Positions 56,691-64,000 of a stretch of DNA of 64,000 bases are shown here, one piece after another. The stretch spans positions 1 through 64,000 of the forward strand of contig NZ_JARFYN010000014.1 of NCBI RefSeq assembly GCF_030272695.1. The letters run 5' to 3'. Numbering within the stretch: the first letter of the stretch is position 1; every line of letters begins with the position of its first letter. The position numbers were made by a program, and so were the translations under genes. Source of the stretch: Martinezella calliandrae. GTDB lineage: Bacteria; Pseudomonadota; Alphaproteobacteria; Rhizobiales; Rhizobiaceae. The notes under the pieces are model-generated. The model had not been told where the DNA came from, made no database searches, and saw only the letters and a program-made list of their open reading frames with translations.

Positions 56691-56760
56691 TGCGGACGGG
56701 GTCGAACCCGCACGGATCACTTCGAGGATTTTTAGTCAGAAGTGTCGGCTGCCGCTTGGT
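56691..56760 (-). pseudogene. Degenerate tRNA-Leu-like sequence
   Basis: Read on the minus strand, the stretch has the parts of a class II tRNA: GGCAGCCGACAC (D-arm-like), GACTAAAAATCC (anticodon-arm-like), CTCG-type variable arm, and GTGCGGGTTCGACCCCGTCC (T-arm). These align in order with tRNA-Leu(UAA). The acceptor stem does not close, the anticodon stem is broken and no CCA follows, so it is probably a decayed tRNA or a recombination remnant and not a working tRNA. Confidence 0.4.
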
Positions 56761-56943
56761 TTTTATAGATACCTAAGCGGGGTCTTATCGGGCTGAAGAC
56801 TGATGCCCGCAATTTCTCCGTCTCAGGGGCAGTCCATCTTTACTGTATTTTCCATTCAATTCGAACTTTCTTCAAAAGACAAAAATAAAGAATTGATTGC
56901 ACAGTTCCCCATCGGATTTTCCGTATAATTCAAGGGGGAGGCA

Positions 56944-58215
56944 ATGCTTCGACTTCCTAGTGGCTCGCGCTGCCGGAAGAAAATCGTGGAGTTCATCCAC
57001 GATTCGTCCGGTGCTTACCTGATCGTTTTCGCTTTGTCGCTCCCGGTTCTCATCGGTTTGATTGGGCTCGGCACGGATTATGGGCTGTGGACCTACAAGC
57101 AGCAGAAGATGCAATCAGCGACCGACGCCGCGGCTGTTAGCGGTGCGGCGGCCTATACCACCAGCGGTGACGGGCCGGTCGTGTCCCAGGTCAATGCGAT
57201 AACGGCAACCTATGGGCTTATTAATGGTCAGAATGACGTGGTGATATCGATGCACCGCCCTCCGACACAGGGATCTTACGCTGGCAATAATTCCGCGATC
57301 GAAGTTGTGGCGCAACAACCGATGGACTTGCTGTTCTCCGCGCTTTGGCAGCAGGCTTTCGTCGTTACGACGAGATCTGTCGCCATGGCGAATGCGGCTA
57401 ACGGCTGCGTGCTGGCGCTTGATCAGACGGCAAGCGCTGCCGCGTCGGCTCAGGGATCAACTTCGGTGACATTGAAGAACTGCAGCCTCATCTCGAATTC
57501 TGCAAGCGCCACGGCGGTCAATGTCGGCGGTTCAGCGCTGATACAGGCGCTATCCGTCGGAGCTGTCGGTGGCATCAGCGGTCTTGGCGGCATTAAGGCG
57601 GATGAGGGAACGGCGACCGGAATTTGGCCTGTCACAGACCCCTATGCCGACGTTCAGATACCGACCTATTCAGGTTGCACGACCAACGGCAAACAAAATA
57701 TCAAGGGAAAGACGACACTCGATCCAGGTGTCTATTGCGGCGACATTACGGTAAACGCAGGCGCGGTCCTGAACCTGAACCCCGGGATCTACATTCTCGA
57801 TCGCGCGAGTCTGAAGGTCAATGGCGGCGCGACTTTGATTGGCCACAGTGTCACTATCATCTTCACCTCCAGTACGGGAAGCAATTACGGCACCGCGTCG
57901 ATCAACGGTGGGGCGATCCTTGATCTGACGCCACCGACTACGGGAAACACGGCCGGCATTGTCATTTACGGCGACCGGAATACGCCCGTGGGCACGGCCT
58001 TCAGCTTCAATGGCGGTGCGACCCAGAGCTTGGCGGGATCGATTTATCTGCCAAAGGCGGCCGTCAGCTATTCGGGGGGTAATACCGCGACAAATGCATG
58101 CATCAAGATCATAGCGGATACGGTTACCTTCACCGGCAATTCCAACCTATCCATCGATTGCAGCGGTTATCCGACTCGCGCCATCGGCGGCGCCGCCGGC
58201 AAATTGGTCGAGTGA
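56944..58215 (+). CDS. TadG-like pilus-assembly protein with Gly/Ser/Thr-rich repeats
   Basis: The 423-residue protein has the TadE/TadG N-terminal signature: DSSGAYLIVFALSLPVLIGL followed by IGLGTDYGLW (TM, about residues 20-50), then KQQKMQSATDAAAVSGAAAY. The rest is a long Gly/Ala/Ser/Thr-rich region with repeated VNGG/INGG-type motifs and paired cysteines, ending AGKLVE. No von Willebrand domain is visible, unlike classical TadG. It starts a run of three Tad-type genes; the rest of the tad system is not in the window. GGGGGAGGCA precedes the ATG. Confidence 0.75.
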   Translation: MLRLPSGSRCRKKIVEFIHDSSGAYLIVFALSLPVLIGLIGLGTDYGLWTYKQQKMQSATDAAAVSGAAAYTTSGDGPVVSQVNAITATYGLINGQNDVVISMHRPPTQGSYAGNNSAIEVVAQQPMDLLFSALWQQAFVVTTRSVAMANAANGCVLALDQTASAAASAQGSTSVTLKNCSLISNSASATAVNVGGSALIQALSVGAVGGISGLGGIKADEGTATGIWPVTDPYADVQIPTYSGCTTNGKQNIKGKTTLDPGVYCGDITVNAGAVLNLNPGIYILDRASLKVNGGATLIGHSVTIIFTSSTGSNYGTASINGGAILDLTPPTTGNTAGIVIYGDRNTPVGTAFSFNGGATQSLAGSIYLPKAAVSYSGGNTATNACIKIIADTVTFTGNSNLSIDCSGYPTRAIGGAAGKLVE

Positions 58216-58221
58216 TGCGTG

Positions 58222-58776
58222 ATGGCTGCAAGTACACCAGTACCAACTGAAGTTTCGCTCTCTGCCATGCTCGTCGCCGAACGGCGGTTGGGTTCATGCA
58301 CTCGGACAATATCGAAGTGGGCTTGGAGAAGGCTCTGTCGAGATCTGCTCAATGAAGAGCACGGCACGGCCGCCATCGACTTGGCTATCATCCTGCCGGT
58401 GTTGATCGCGATGGCATTCGGTCTTGTTGACTACTCATCCGCACTGCTGCAGCAGACGCAGGTGGAGAACGCGGCGCAGCGAGGTCTGCAATATGCTTTG
58501 GCTCGCGGCTTCGATAGTTCCGGCATGTCGAATGTCATCACTAGAAGTACAGGCTCGGCCGTCATCTCGGCGACACCTGCCCCGTCGAAATTTTGCGGTT
58601 GCCCCGGCAATCAAGGCATCTCCAGCACGGCTTGCTCCGACGTCTGTTCGGACGGATCGCGAGCGGGCACATATGTATCCTCTTCGGCCGCCGCGACCTA
58701 TGTGCCCTATATCGCGCTTCCCTTCGTGCCCGCATCGTTTGCCCTGCAGTCAACCGCAACAGCGAGGATTCAATGA
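58222..58776 (+). CDS. TadE-like pilus-assembly protein
   Basis: The 184-residue protein has a long basic N-terminus and the TadE domain NEEHGTAAIDLAIILPVLIA (about residues 48-67), followed by MAFGLVDYSSALLQQTQVEN. A C-terminal part with paired cysteines (KFCGCPGNQGISSTACSDVC) lies outside the membrane. TadE-like proteins are minor pilins of the Flp/Tad machinery. A GTG at 58219 would add one residue. The stop overlaps the next ATG. Confidence 0.8.
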   Translation: MAASTPVPTEVSLSAMLVAERRLGSCTRTISKWAWRRLCRDLLNEEHGTAAIDLAIILPVLIAMAFGLVDYSSALLQQTQVENAAQRGLQYALARGFDSSGMSNVITRSTGSAVISATPAPSKFCGCPGNQGISSTACSDVCSDGSRAGTYVSSSAAATYVPYIALPFVPASFALQSTATARIQ

Positions 58777-59153
58777 TCCGCCGTCTCGCGAGGAATGCCG
58801 AGGGGACAACCGCAGTCGAGTTTGCTCTGACTGCACCCCTCTTCATCATTATGGTATTTTCGATCGGACAATTCGGGCTTTTTCTATGGACCCGATTGGG
58901 ATTGCAGCACGCCGTTGACCTCAGTGCCCGCTGTGCGAGCCTGTTGCACACCACCTGTCCGGATACAGGTTCGATCCAGGCATACGCCGTCGAACAGGCT
59001 TATGGCCTTAAGATCGATCCCAGCGTGTTTTCAGTGAATAAAGACGCATGCGGACAGAATGTTACTGCATCCTACACGTATACGATCGCGATCCCGTTAT
59101 TGCCATCGGTGCCGGTGACGATTGCCGCAACGTCGTGCTTCCCGACCTATTGA
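58773..59153 (+). CDS. TadE-like minor pilin
   Basis: The 126-residue protein opens with a TadE motif (RNAEGTTAVEFALTAPLFII, residues 7-26) and one TM segment (about 17-40), then a short periplasmic domain with cysteine pairs (RCASLLHTTCPD and DACGQNVTASYT). GTTAVEFALTAP is a typical TadE sequence with the Glu near the TM start. It overlaps the previous gene by 4 bp (ATGA). Confidence 0.85.
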   Translation: MIRRLARNAEGTTAVEFALTAPLFIIMVFSIGQFGLFLWTRLGLQHAVDLSARCASLLHTTCPDTGSIQAYAVEQAYGLKIDPSVFSVNKDACGQNVTASYTYTIAIPLLPSVPVTIAATSCFPTY

Positions 59154-59343
59154 GCCGGACCCGAAGCCATAGATAAACAAGCCCAATCGCCCCTCGCGGA
59201 ATGCAGGTCGCGCAAATAAACCAGCGGGATTTATATAAATATTTTCAATGTGATGCGGACGACGCGGATCAGCGAACGACAACGAGGGATAATGTGCACA
59301 TATCACTAGGTATGCGTTCCACGCCCCTTGATTCTTTCGCCTA

Positions 59344-60333
59344 TCAATGGGGTGCTTCAGCTCTGACCTGACTAGGCGTCCTTCCAAAAGTCATGCGAAA
59401 TGCCTTTGTAAAATAGGACGCGCTCTCGAAACCAACTTCGAGAGCGATCTCTATCAACGGAGCCTCAGTTTGAACGAGCAGCTGCTTGGCGCGCTCTAGG
59501 CGCAGTTTTTTGTAGATATGTCCCGGAGAGCTGCCCGTCTGCTCCTGAAACAGCCGCTCAAGTTGTCTCCTGGAAAGCCCCACCGCATCCGCCAGTTTCT
59601 GCAGCGGAATGACGTTGGCGACGTGACGTTCCATGGTGATGATCGTGGCCCGCAAGCGAGGATCCTCGCACTCGATCGCAAGCGGCTTGCGCGGCTGGAT
59701 ATCGAGGGCCGAGCGAGCCTTCTGGATCTGAAGCACCTCCAGCGCGTTTCGTTCGGCCGCTCTCCCGATGTGTCTTCTCACAATCGCCGCCGCCATATCG
59801 GCAGCACTCGCCCCGCCGGCGCAGGACCCCCGTGTCCGGTCCAGATTGAATATACGATCGGCCCTGACTTCGAGATCGGGGAAGCGCTCGCGGAAGGCTT
59901 CATAGTGGAGCCAGCTGACGCAGGTCCTATGGCCCTTCATCAAGCCTGCTTCCGCGAGGATGAAAGTGCCGGTACAGACGCCGATGAGCGGCACCTTCTT
60001 GGCCGCGGCTTTTCTAAGATAGGCAATCGTATCGTCGTCTACGGGCGACGGATTGTTCAACAGACCACCGACCACGACGATGTAATCGAACCTCTCCGGA
60101 TCGACGAAATTTGCTGTCGGCGCGACCTGCACCCCGCAGCTTGATGCGATGAGATGCCGGGTGCTGCCAAGGACCTGCCAATCGGCGAACCGCCTTCCGG
60201 ACCGGTCCTCTTCGTCGCTTGCCAGCCGCAGTGTGTCGACGAACATCGCGAAAGCCGAAAGGGTGAAGGATCGTGCGAGCACGAACCCGATATTCAGGCG
60301 ACCTGCCACGGTTTTGGCATCGACGGTGGTCAT
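59344..60333 (-). CDS. GlxA-family AraC-type transcriptional regulator
   Basis: The 329-residue protein has an N-terminal DJ-1/PfpI-like domain (about 12-190, with the cysteine elbow GVCTGTFILAEAG and SCAGGASAADMAAAIVRRHI) and a C-terminal AraC helix-turn-helix (about 235-325, GLSRRQLERLFQEQTGSSPG and EVGFESASYFTKAFRMTFGR). Relatives include carnitine regulator CdhR and arginine regulator ArgR. Its place beside amino-acid or betaine genes suggests it activates that cluster. The open frame starts at 60474; the family match starts at 60333. Confidence 0.88.
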   Translation of the reverse strand: MTTVDAKTVAGRLNIGFVLARSFTLSAFAMFVDTLRLASDEEDRSGRRFADWQVLGSTRHLIASSCGVQVAPTANFVDPERFDYIVVVGGLLNNPSPVDDDTIAYLRKAAAKKVPLIGVCTGTFILAEAGLMKGHRTCVSWLHYEAFRERFPDLEVRADRIFNLDRTRGSCAGGASAADMAAAIVRRHIGRAAERNALEVLQIQKARSALDIQPRKPLAIECEDPRLRATIITMERHVANVIPLQKLADAVGLSRRQLERLFQEQTGSSPGHIYKKLRLERAKQLLVQTEAPLIEIALEVGFESASYFTKAFRMTFGRTPSQVRAEAPH

Positions 60334-60349
60334 GCTTGGCCCCTTGACC

Positions 60350-60676
60350 TTATAAGGTCCTAAGTTCGAACGCTTTTCGGAAAGCCGCTTGCAATCCGGC
60401 ACCAACGATAGCATCGAAGCCCTTCTCCCGCATCGTTTTGATTCTGGCTGCGGTCGTGCCGGCGTAGTCCACAAAGGTCTTCACGGTCTCAGCGGGGGAG
60501 GCGGCGTGGAATTCCTGAAGACGGCCCGTTCCGATGAGGACAGACTGAGCGGCTCTCAGCGCCAAATCGGGCGCAATGCCGCGACTGATCGCATCATTGA
60601 CCATGGCTTCGGCGAGAAGGGCTGGAAACGCCGCTCCCGAGCCCGACAACGCCGTGACCCATGCTGGTTTCGGACT
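60350..60676 (-). pseudogene. Pyrroline-5-carboxylate-reductase-like C-terminal fragment
   Basis: In-frame translation reads AWVTALSGSGAAFPALLAEA and continues through DYAGTTAARIKTMREKGFDA to the stop at 60350. This is the C-terminal dimerisation domain of the ProC (P5C reductase) family, whose consensus is LSGSGPAY, then SPGGTT. The N-terminal NADPH-binding Rossmann domain is missing. The first reachable ATG is at 60649. It lies at the deletion joint with the racemase gene. Confidence 0.7.
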
Positions 60677-61544
60677 CGATACGGCCCTCGAATACGGTGC
60701 CGATCAGGCTCTCCTGGCGATAGACGTCGCCAGCCTTCAGGCGGCCTTTCCCGTAGAGTTGCGCCATGCGAGCCGATGTTCCGCTTCCTCCGGGCGAACG
60801 GTCGATCGCTTTGTCGCCGTAGAACACCGCGCCGCGGCCATCGGCTTTGCCGCTGACAGACCCATCACACCAGATTGCGTGATGAACGCCGCCTATGGTC
60901 TCGTCCTCGGGATGGACTGGACTGCAAACCGGTTCAAGAGCATCGCGAAGCGCACGACTGAGGTTGACCAGAGCGCTTGCGGACATTCCTTCCAGACCCG
61001 GCCACGAAGGCTGTGGCTCGACGACCGCGTAGAAGTTGCCGCCATAGGCGATATCGACGACGAGCCTACCGACACCGGGAACGTCGACCGCAATGTCGGC
61101 GGCGTGCAGGTAGCTCACAACATTGAACAGTCGAACGGATTCGACGCGCGCTCCTGGTTTGTCGTACTCGATCTCAATTTTTCCAGCGGGCGTCTCGATC
61201 GAGAGCTTGCCGTGTATTCTTGGCGTGACAAGCCCTTCCTCGATCGCCGCGGTGACAAGGCCGATCGTGCCCGCGCCGCACATCGGGAGACACCCGCTGA
61301 CCTCGACAAAAATGACGGCGAAATCGCAGTCCGGCCGGAATGCTGGATAGATAATGGCCCCCGACATGATGTCATGGCCACGGGGCTCGAACATTAGCGC
61401 CCGTCGGATCCAATCGTGGTCACGGACAAAAATTTGGCGCCGCTCGGCAATAGGAAGATGAGGCAGCAGCGGGCCGCCGCCAACGAGAAGCCGCACCGGG
61501 TTGCCGCATGTGTGGGAGTCTATGCAGAAAAAGCTGTGGCGCAT
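60594..61544 (-). CDS. Proline-racemase-family protein, 3' end replaced
   Basis: The 316-residue frame starts MRHSFFCIDSHTCGNPVRLL, as in 4-hydroxyproline epimerases and 3-hydroxyproline dehydratases, with Cys89 in PMCGAGTIG. The second active-site motif reads DRSPGGSGTSAR, with Gly252 where the epimerases have Cys and the dehydratases have Thr. After residue about 292 (FEGRIESET) the family sequence ends and a 24-residue unrelated tail follows, in a different frame over the ProC-like fragment. The C-terminal end (usually ending near GTHxFV) is lost. The gene may be inactive. The longer open frame to 61670 is not supported. Confidence 0.7.
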   Translation of the reverse strand: MRHSFFCIDSHTCGNPVRLLVGGGPLLPHLPIAERRQIFVRDHDWIRRALMFEPRGHDIMSGAIIYPAFRPDCDFAVIFVEVSGCLPMCGAGTIGLVTAAIEEGLVTPRIHGKLSIETPAGKIEIEYDKPGARVESVRLFNVVSYLHAADIAVDVPGVGRLVVDIAYGGNFYAVVEPQPSWPGLEGMSASALVNLSRALRDALEPVCSPVHPEDETIGGVHHAIWCDGSVSGKADGRGAVFYGDKAIDRSPGGSGTSARMAQLYGKGRLKAGDVYRQESLIGTVFEGRIESETSMGHGVVGLGSGVSSPSRRSHGQ

Positions 61545-61569
61545 GGAACGATATCCTCCAATCAGGCGC

Positions 61570-62421
61570 CTAGCTGACGTCGGCCAAGTTGCGACGCTGC
61601 AGGGCGCTTCTTGAAAGTCTGTCCAGCAGGATCGCGATTGCGACGATTGACAAGCCGGCGCGCAGCCCAAGGCCCATCTCCATCCGGGTCAAACCGCGTG
61701 TGACCTCGGCCCCCAGCCCGCCCGCACCGACGAGGCCGGCAAGCACGACCATGGCGAGGGACAGCAGGATGCATTGATTCAACCCGACGAGGAGCGTGGG
61801 AGTTGCCGAGGGTATCTCGATCTTGAGCAGTATCGATCGCGGGCGGGCTCCAATCGCCTGGCCGAGTTCCAGCAGGTCCTTTGGCACCTGATTGAAGGCC
61901 AGAGTGGTGAGACGCAGCATCGGCGGCACTCCGTAGACGATCGTCGCGATGATCGCCGGAACCCGGCCGAGGCTGAAGATGATCACGGCGGGGATGAGAT
62001 AGACCCAGGGTGGGACCGTCTGCATTATGTCGAGGATCGGGCGGATCGCCGCATCGAAACCCTTGCGCCTGGAGGCAAGAATGCCGAGCGGGAACGCGAT
62101 CAAGACGGAAATGACGACCGCGACGGACACGAGTGCCAATGTTTGCATCGACGCGGCCCAAAATCCCGCCAGGAAGCAGAACGCCAGAGAGATCGCCGTG
62201 GTGATCGCCACGCGAAAGCTGACGAGGAAACCCGTAAGGACGACTGCCAAGGCAATAACTACATAGGGTGGCGGATGGAGGAGCGCCCCCTCGATGGCGC
62301 TCAGCACCGTGTCGATAAAGCTCGCGATCGCGGCAAAAATCGGATGGAAGTTCATGTTCAGCCAATCGACGGCCGGCGCGAGATAGGCCCCAGGCGAGAA
62401 ACGGTAAAGATCGAAGCTCAT
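61570..62421 (-). CDS. ProU-type ABC transporter permease 2 (ProW-like)
   Basis: The 283-residue inner-membrane protein has about six TM segments and the inner-membrane permease EAA-like loop LELGQAIGARPRSILLKIEI. Its partner permease overlaps it by 4 bp, which is an unusual doubling for ProU-type systems. Probable role: uptake of a quaternary ammonium compound or proline-related solute. It lies just upstream of the racemase gene. Confidence 0.85.
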   Translation of the reverse strand: MSFDLYRFSPGAYLAPAVDWLNMNFHPIFAAIASFIDTVLSAIEGALLHPPPYVVIALAVVLTGFLVSFRVAITTAISLAFCFLAGFWAASMQTLALVSVAVVISVLIAFPLGILASRRKGFDAAIRPILDIMQTVPPWVYLIPAVIIFSLGRVPAIIATIVYGVPPMLRLTTLAFNQVPKDLLELGQAIGARPRSILLKIEIPSATPTLLVGLNQCILLSLAMVVLAGLVGAGGLGAEVTRGLTRMEMGLGLRAGLSIVAIAILLDRLSRSALQRRNLADVS

Positions 62422-63266
62422 CTTGCGCCTCCCTTCGTGCGCGGCGACGCGCTCTGTGTCAGCCGGTCCAGCACCATAGTAAGGATGACGATCGCGATCG
62501 CCGCGTTGATCGAGGTGGAAATGTCCAGGGTTCGCACGGCTCCGTAGATCGTTTCGCCAAGTCCGGCGGAGCCCACGATGCCCGCGATAACCACCATGCC
62601 GAAAGCCATCATCAGGCTTTGATTGATCCCGGCCATGACGCTGGGCATCGCGAAAGGCAGCCTGATTTTCGTGAACATCTGCCAGGGCGTCAGGCCGCTT
62701 GCCTGCCCGAGTTCAACGAAATTGTGCGGCGTCATGCGGATCCCGAGCGCTGTGAGCCTGATCGCAGGGGGCATCGCTACGATGACCGTGGCCACCATCG
62801 CGGTCGCGGGGCCATATCCGAGGAGCGCGATGGCGGGCAGAAGGTAGATGTATGGCGGCAGGGTCTGGATCAGGTCGAGCAGAGGCTCGAGCAGCTTGTC
62901 AAAGGTTGTAGCGAAGCCTGCCAGAATGCCGACCGGAATGCCGACGACGAGCGCAAGGATCGTGGACGTCGCGACCAGGGCCAGCGTGCTCATGGTTTCG
63001 GCCCATAGCCCCATGGCGGCGCAGAAGACGACCGCCACGCCGGTAAGAAGGCCGGCCCACATGTTGATCAAGCGCCAGCCGAGCAGTGCGGCGACGATGG
63101 CGATTACATAGAACGGCGGGAGCTGAAGCAGCCACAGGATCACGTCGTAAGTCCCCTCGAGAATCGACCTGATAAGATCAAAAAAGCCTTCGCCATTGTC
63201 GCTTATCCAGCCGAGCGCGTCATCGACCCGGGCATCGAAGCTGTCGGTGATTGCCGAGATATCCAT
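62418..63266 (-). CDS. ProU-type ABC transporter permease 1 (ProW-like)
   Basis: The 282-residue permease has about six TM segments (first about residues 38-55) and the loop VELGQASGLTPWQMFTKIRL followed by PFAMPSVMAG. It is similar in layout to the next permease (for example VVAIVIAG-like ends AGIVGSAGLGETIYG and AGLVGAGGLGAEVTR), suggesting a tandem duplication. Paired with the ATPase upstream 15 bp away. Confidence 0.85.
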   Translation of the reverse strand: MDISAITDSFDARVDDALGWISDNGEGFFDLIRSILEGTYDVILWLLQLPPFYVIAIVAALLGWRLINMWAGLLTGVAVVFCAAMGLWAETMSTLALVATSTILALVVGIPVGILAGFATTFDKLLEPLLDLIQTLPPYIYLLPAIALLGYGPATAMVATVIVAMPPAIRLTALGIRMTPHNFVELGQASGLTPWQMFTKIRLPFAMPSVMAGINQSLMMAFGMVVIAGIVGSAGLGETIYGAVRTLDISTSINAAIAIVILTMVLDRLTQSASPRTKGGAR

Positions 63267-63280
63267 GTCCGTATCCTCCG

Positions 63281-64000
63281 CTAAGCCGCTGCCGGCACGT
63301 TGCTCTGCGTGCCGGCGACGCCGCGCAATAGGCCTCGGGTGGTAACGACGCCGACGACTGAACCGTTTTCGACGACGGCGACCGCATCGAGATCGGACTG
63401 CATCGTGAGATCGATGAGTGCGCCGATATCGGCCTCGGGCGAGGTTCGCAGAAGAGTGTCGATGTTACAGCCCGGCTGCTGCATCTTGAATTCGGCGACC
63501 GACTTCATCACCGAATGTGCCTTCACCAGATGCAGCCGAGAGATCCCGGAAACGAATTCCGAAACGTAGTCGTCCGCGGGCTTGGTGACGATTTCCTCTG
63601 CGGTGCCGACCTGGACGATGACGCCGTCCTTCATGATGGCGATGCGATCGCCGATGCGGATGGCTTCCTCCAGATCGTGCGTAATAAACACACCCGATTT
63701 GCCGAGCGATTTCGTGAGCTGGCGGAACTCGTCCTGGAGCTGGCGGCGGATAAGCGGATCCAGTGCGCTGAACGGCTCGTCCATGAGGATGATTTCGGGA
63801 TCCGCAGCCAGCGCCCTGGCGAGCCCGACGCGCTGCTGCATGCCGCCTGAGAGTTCGGAAGGGAACCTCGCGGTCCAATCCGCAAGGCCCACTTTTGCAA
63901 GTGCTTCGCGTGCAGTCTTGTTGCGTTCGTCCTTGGGAACGCCTCGCACTTCCAAACCGAAAGCCGCGTTTTCCAGTACGGTCCGGTTCGGCAGAAGCGC
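63281..64000 (-). CDS. ProV/OpuAA-type ABC ATPase with CBS domain (partial)
   Basis: The window holds the last 239 residues; the 5' end lies beyond it. Signature LSGGMQQRVGLARAL, Walker B IILMDEPFSALDP and the switch VFITHDLEEAIRIGDRIAIM identify an ABC ATPase of the glycine betaine/proline type. A C-terminal CBS-like region (about the last 75 residues, ending QSNVPAAA) contains LTMQSDLDAVAVVENGSVVG. Such CBS domains in OpuA sense ionic strength. It is the first gene seen of the transporter operon. Confidence 0.88.
   Translation of the reverse strand, partial: ALLPNRTVLENAAFGLEVRGVPKDERNKTAREALAKVGLADWTARFPSELSGGMQQRVGLARALAADPEIILMDEPFSALDPLIRRQLQDEFRQLTKSLGKSGVFITHDLEEAIRIGDRIAIMKDGVIVQVGTAEEIVTKPADDYVSEFVSGISRLHLVKAHSVMKSVAEFKMQQPGCNIDTLLRTSPEADIGALIDLTMQSDLDAVAVVENGSVVGVVTTRGLLRGVAGTQSNVPAAA

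Noticed and set aside
1-64000. CRISPR arrays, insertion sequences, integrases or complete rRNA/tRNA genes
   Set aside because: I saw no spaced direct repeats of CRISPR type, no transposase or recombinase motifs and no intact rRNA or tRNA gene; only the degenerate tRNA-Leu-like stretch at 56691-56760 was found.

Overview
The window looks like a chromosomal segment from an alphaproteobacterium of the Rhizobiales, most likely Rhizobium or a close relative. The evidence is the rhizobial order and lengths of the ribosomal proteins, secY followed by adk with no rpmJ, a large B12-dependent ribonucleotide reductase (NrdJ), a BA14K-type relic, GC-rich codon use and intergenic repeats of a type seen in rhizobia. 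Identification rests on reading the proteins; no search was run.

Layout. 1-15032: the end of tuf, then the S10 block (rpsJ-rplC-rplD-rplW-rplB-rpsS-rplV-rpsC-rplP-rpmC-rpsQ), a 225-bp junction with two hairpins, the spc block (rplN to rplO), a terminator, secY-adk, and the alpha block (rpsM-rpsK-rpoA-rplQ), closed by a strong terminator. 15120-19286: a truncated DUF2809 gene and a MarR-controlled aromatic-acid type efflux operon (FUSC, DUF1656, HlyD). 19295-30044: the msrP-msrQ methionine sulfoxide repair pair, ilvD, an LprI-like protein, a Deg-type protease with rarA, small hypothetical genes, a DapA-like protein without its catalytic residues, and a ketopantoate reductase.

30391-37073 is the least ordinary part. 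A large SARP/TPR regulator and a 72-aa protein are followed by four overlapping genes: a four-TM coiled-coil protein, an anchored vWA-like protein, a MotA/TolQ-like four-TM protein with a long coiled coil, and a MotB/OmpA-like protein with an acidic residue in its only TM segment. This looks like an undescribed ion-driven, wall-anchored membrane machine. An ABC-F protein gene converges on it.

39000-48050 is an accessory patch: a broken SDR gene, a Zn/Cd/Pb-type P-ATPase divergent from its MerR regulator with a clear operator, a frameshifted cupin, a chromate transporter, a His/Cys-rich secreted protein, a CheR-like methyltransferase and a polysaccharide flippase. 48118-56118: nrdJ with a 772-bp upstream region holding two NrdR-like boxes, gpt, a short repeat element flanked by a 10-bp direct repeat, a tandem UspA protein, a CinA-like protein and wrbA. 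56200-59160: a frameshifted BA14K relic, a degenerate tRNA-Leu-like sequence and three TadE/TadG pilus-type genes. 59344-64000: a GlxA-type regulator, the fused remains of a proline racemase-family gene and a pyrroline-5-carboxylate-reductase-like gene, and a ProU-type ABC transporter running off the window, together suggesting uptake and catabolism of a proline-like or betaine compound.
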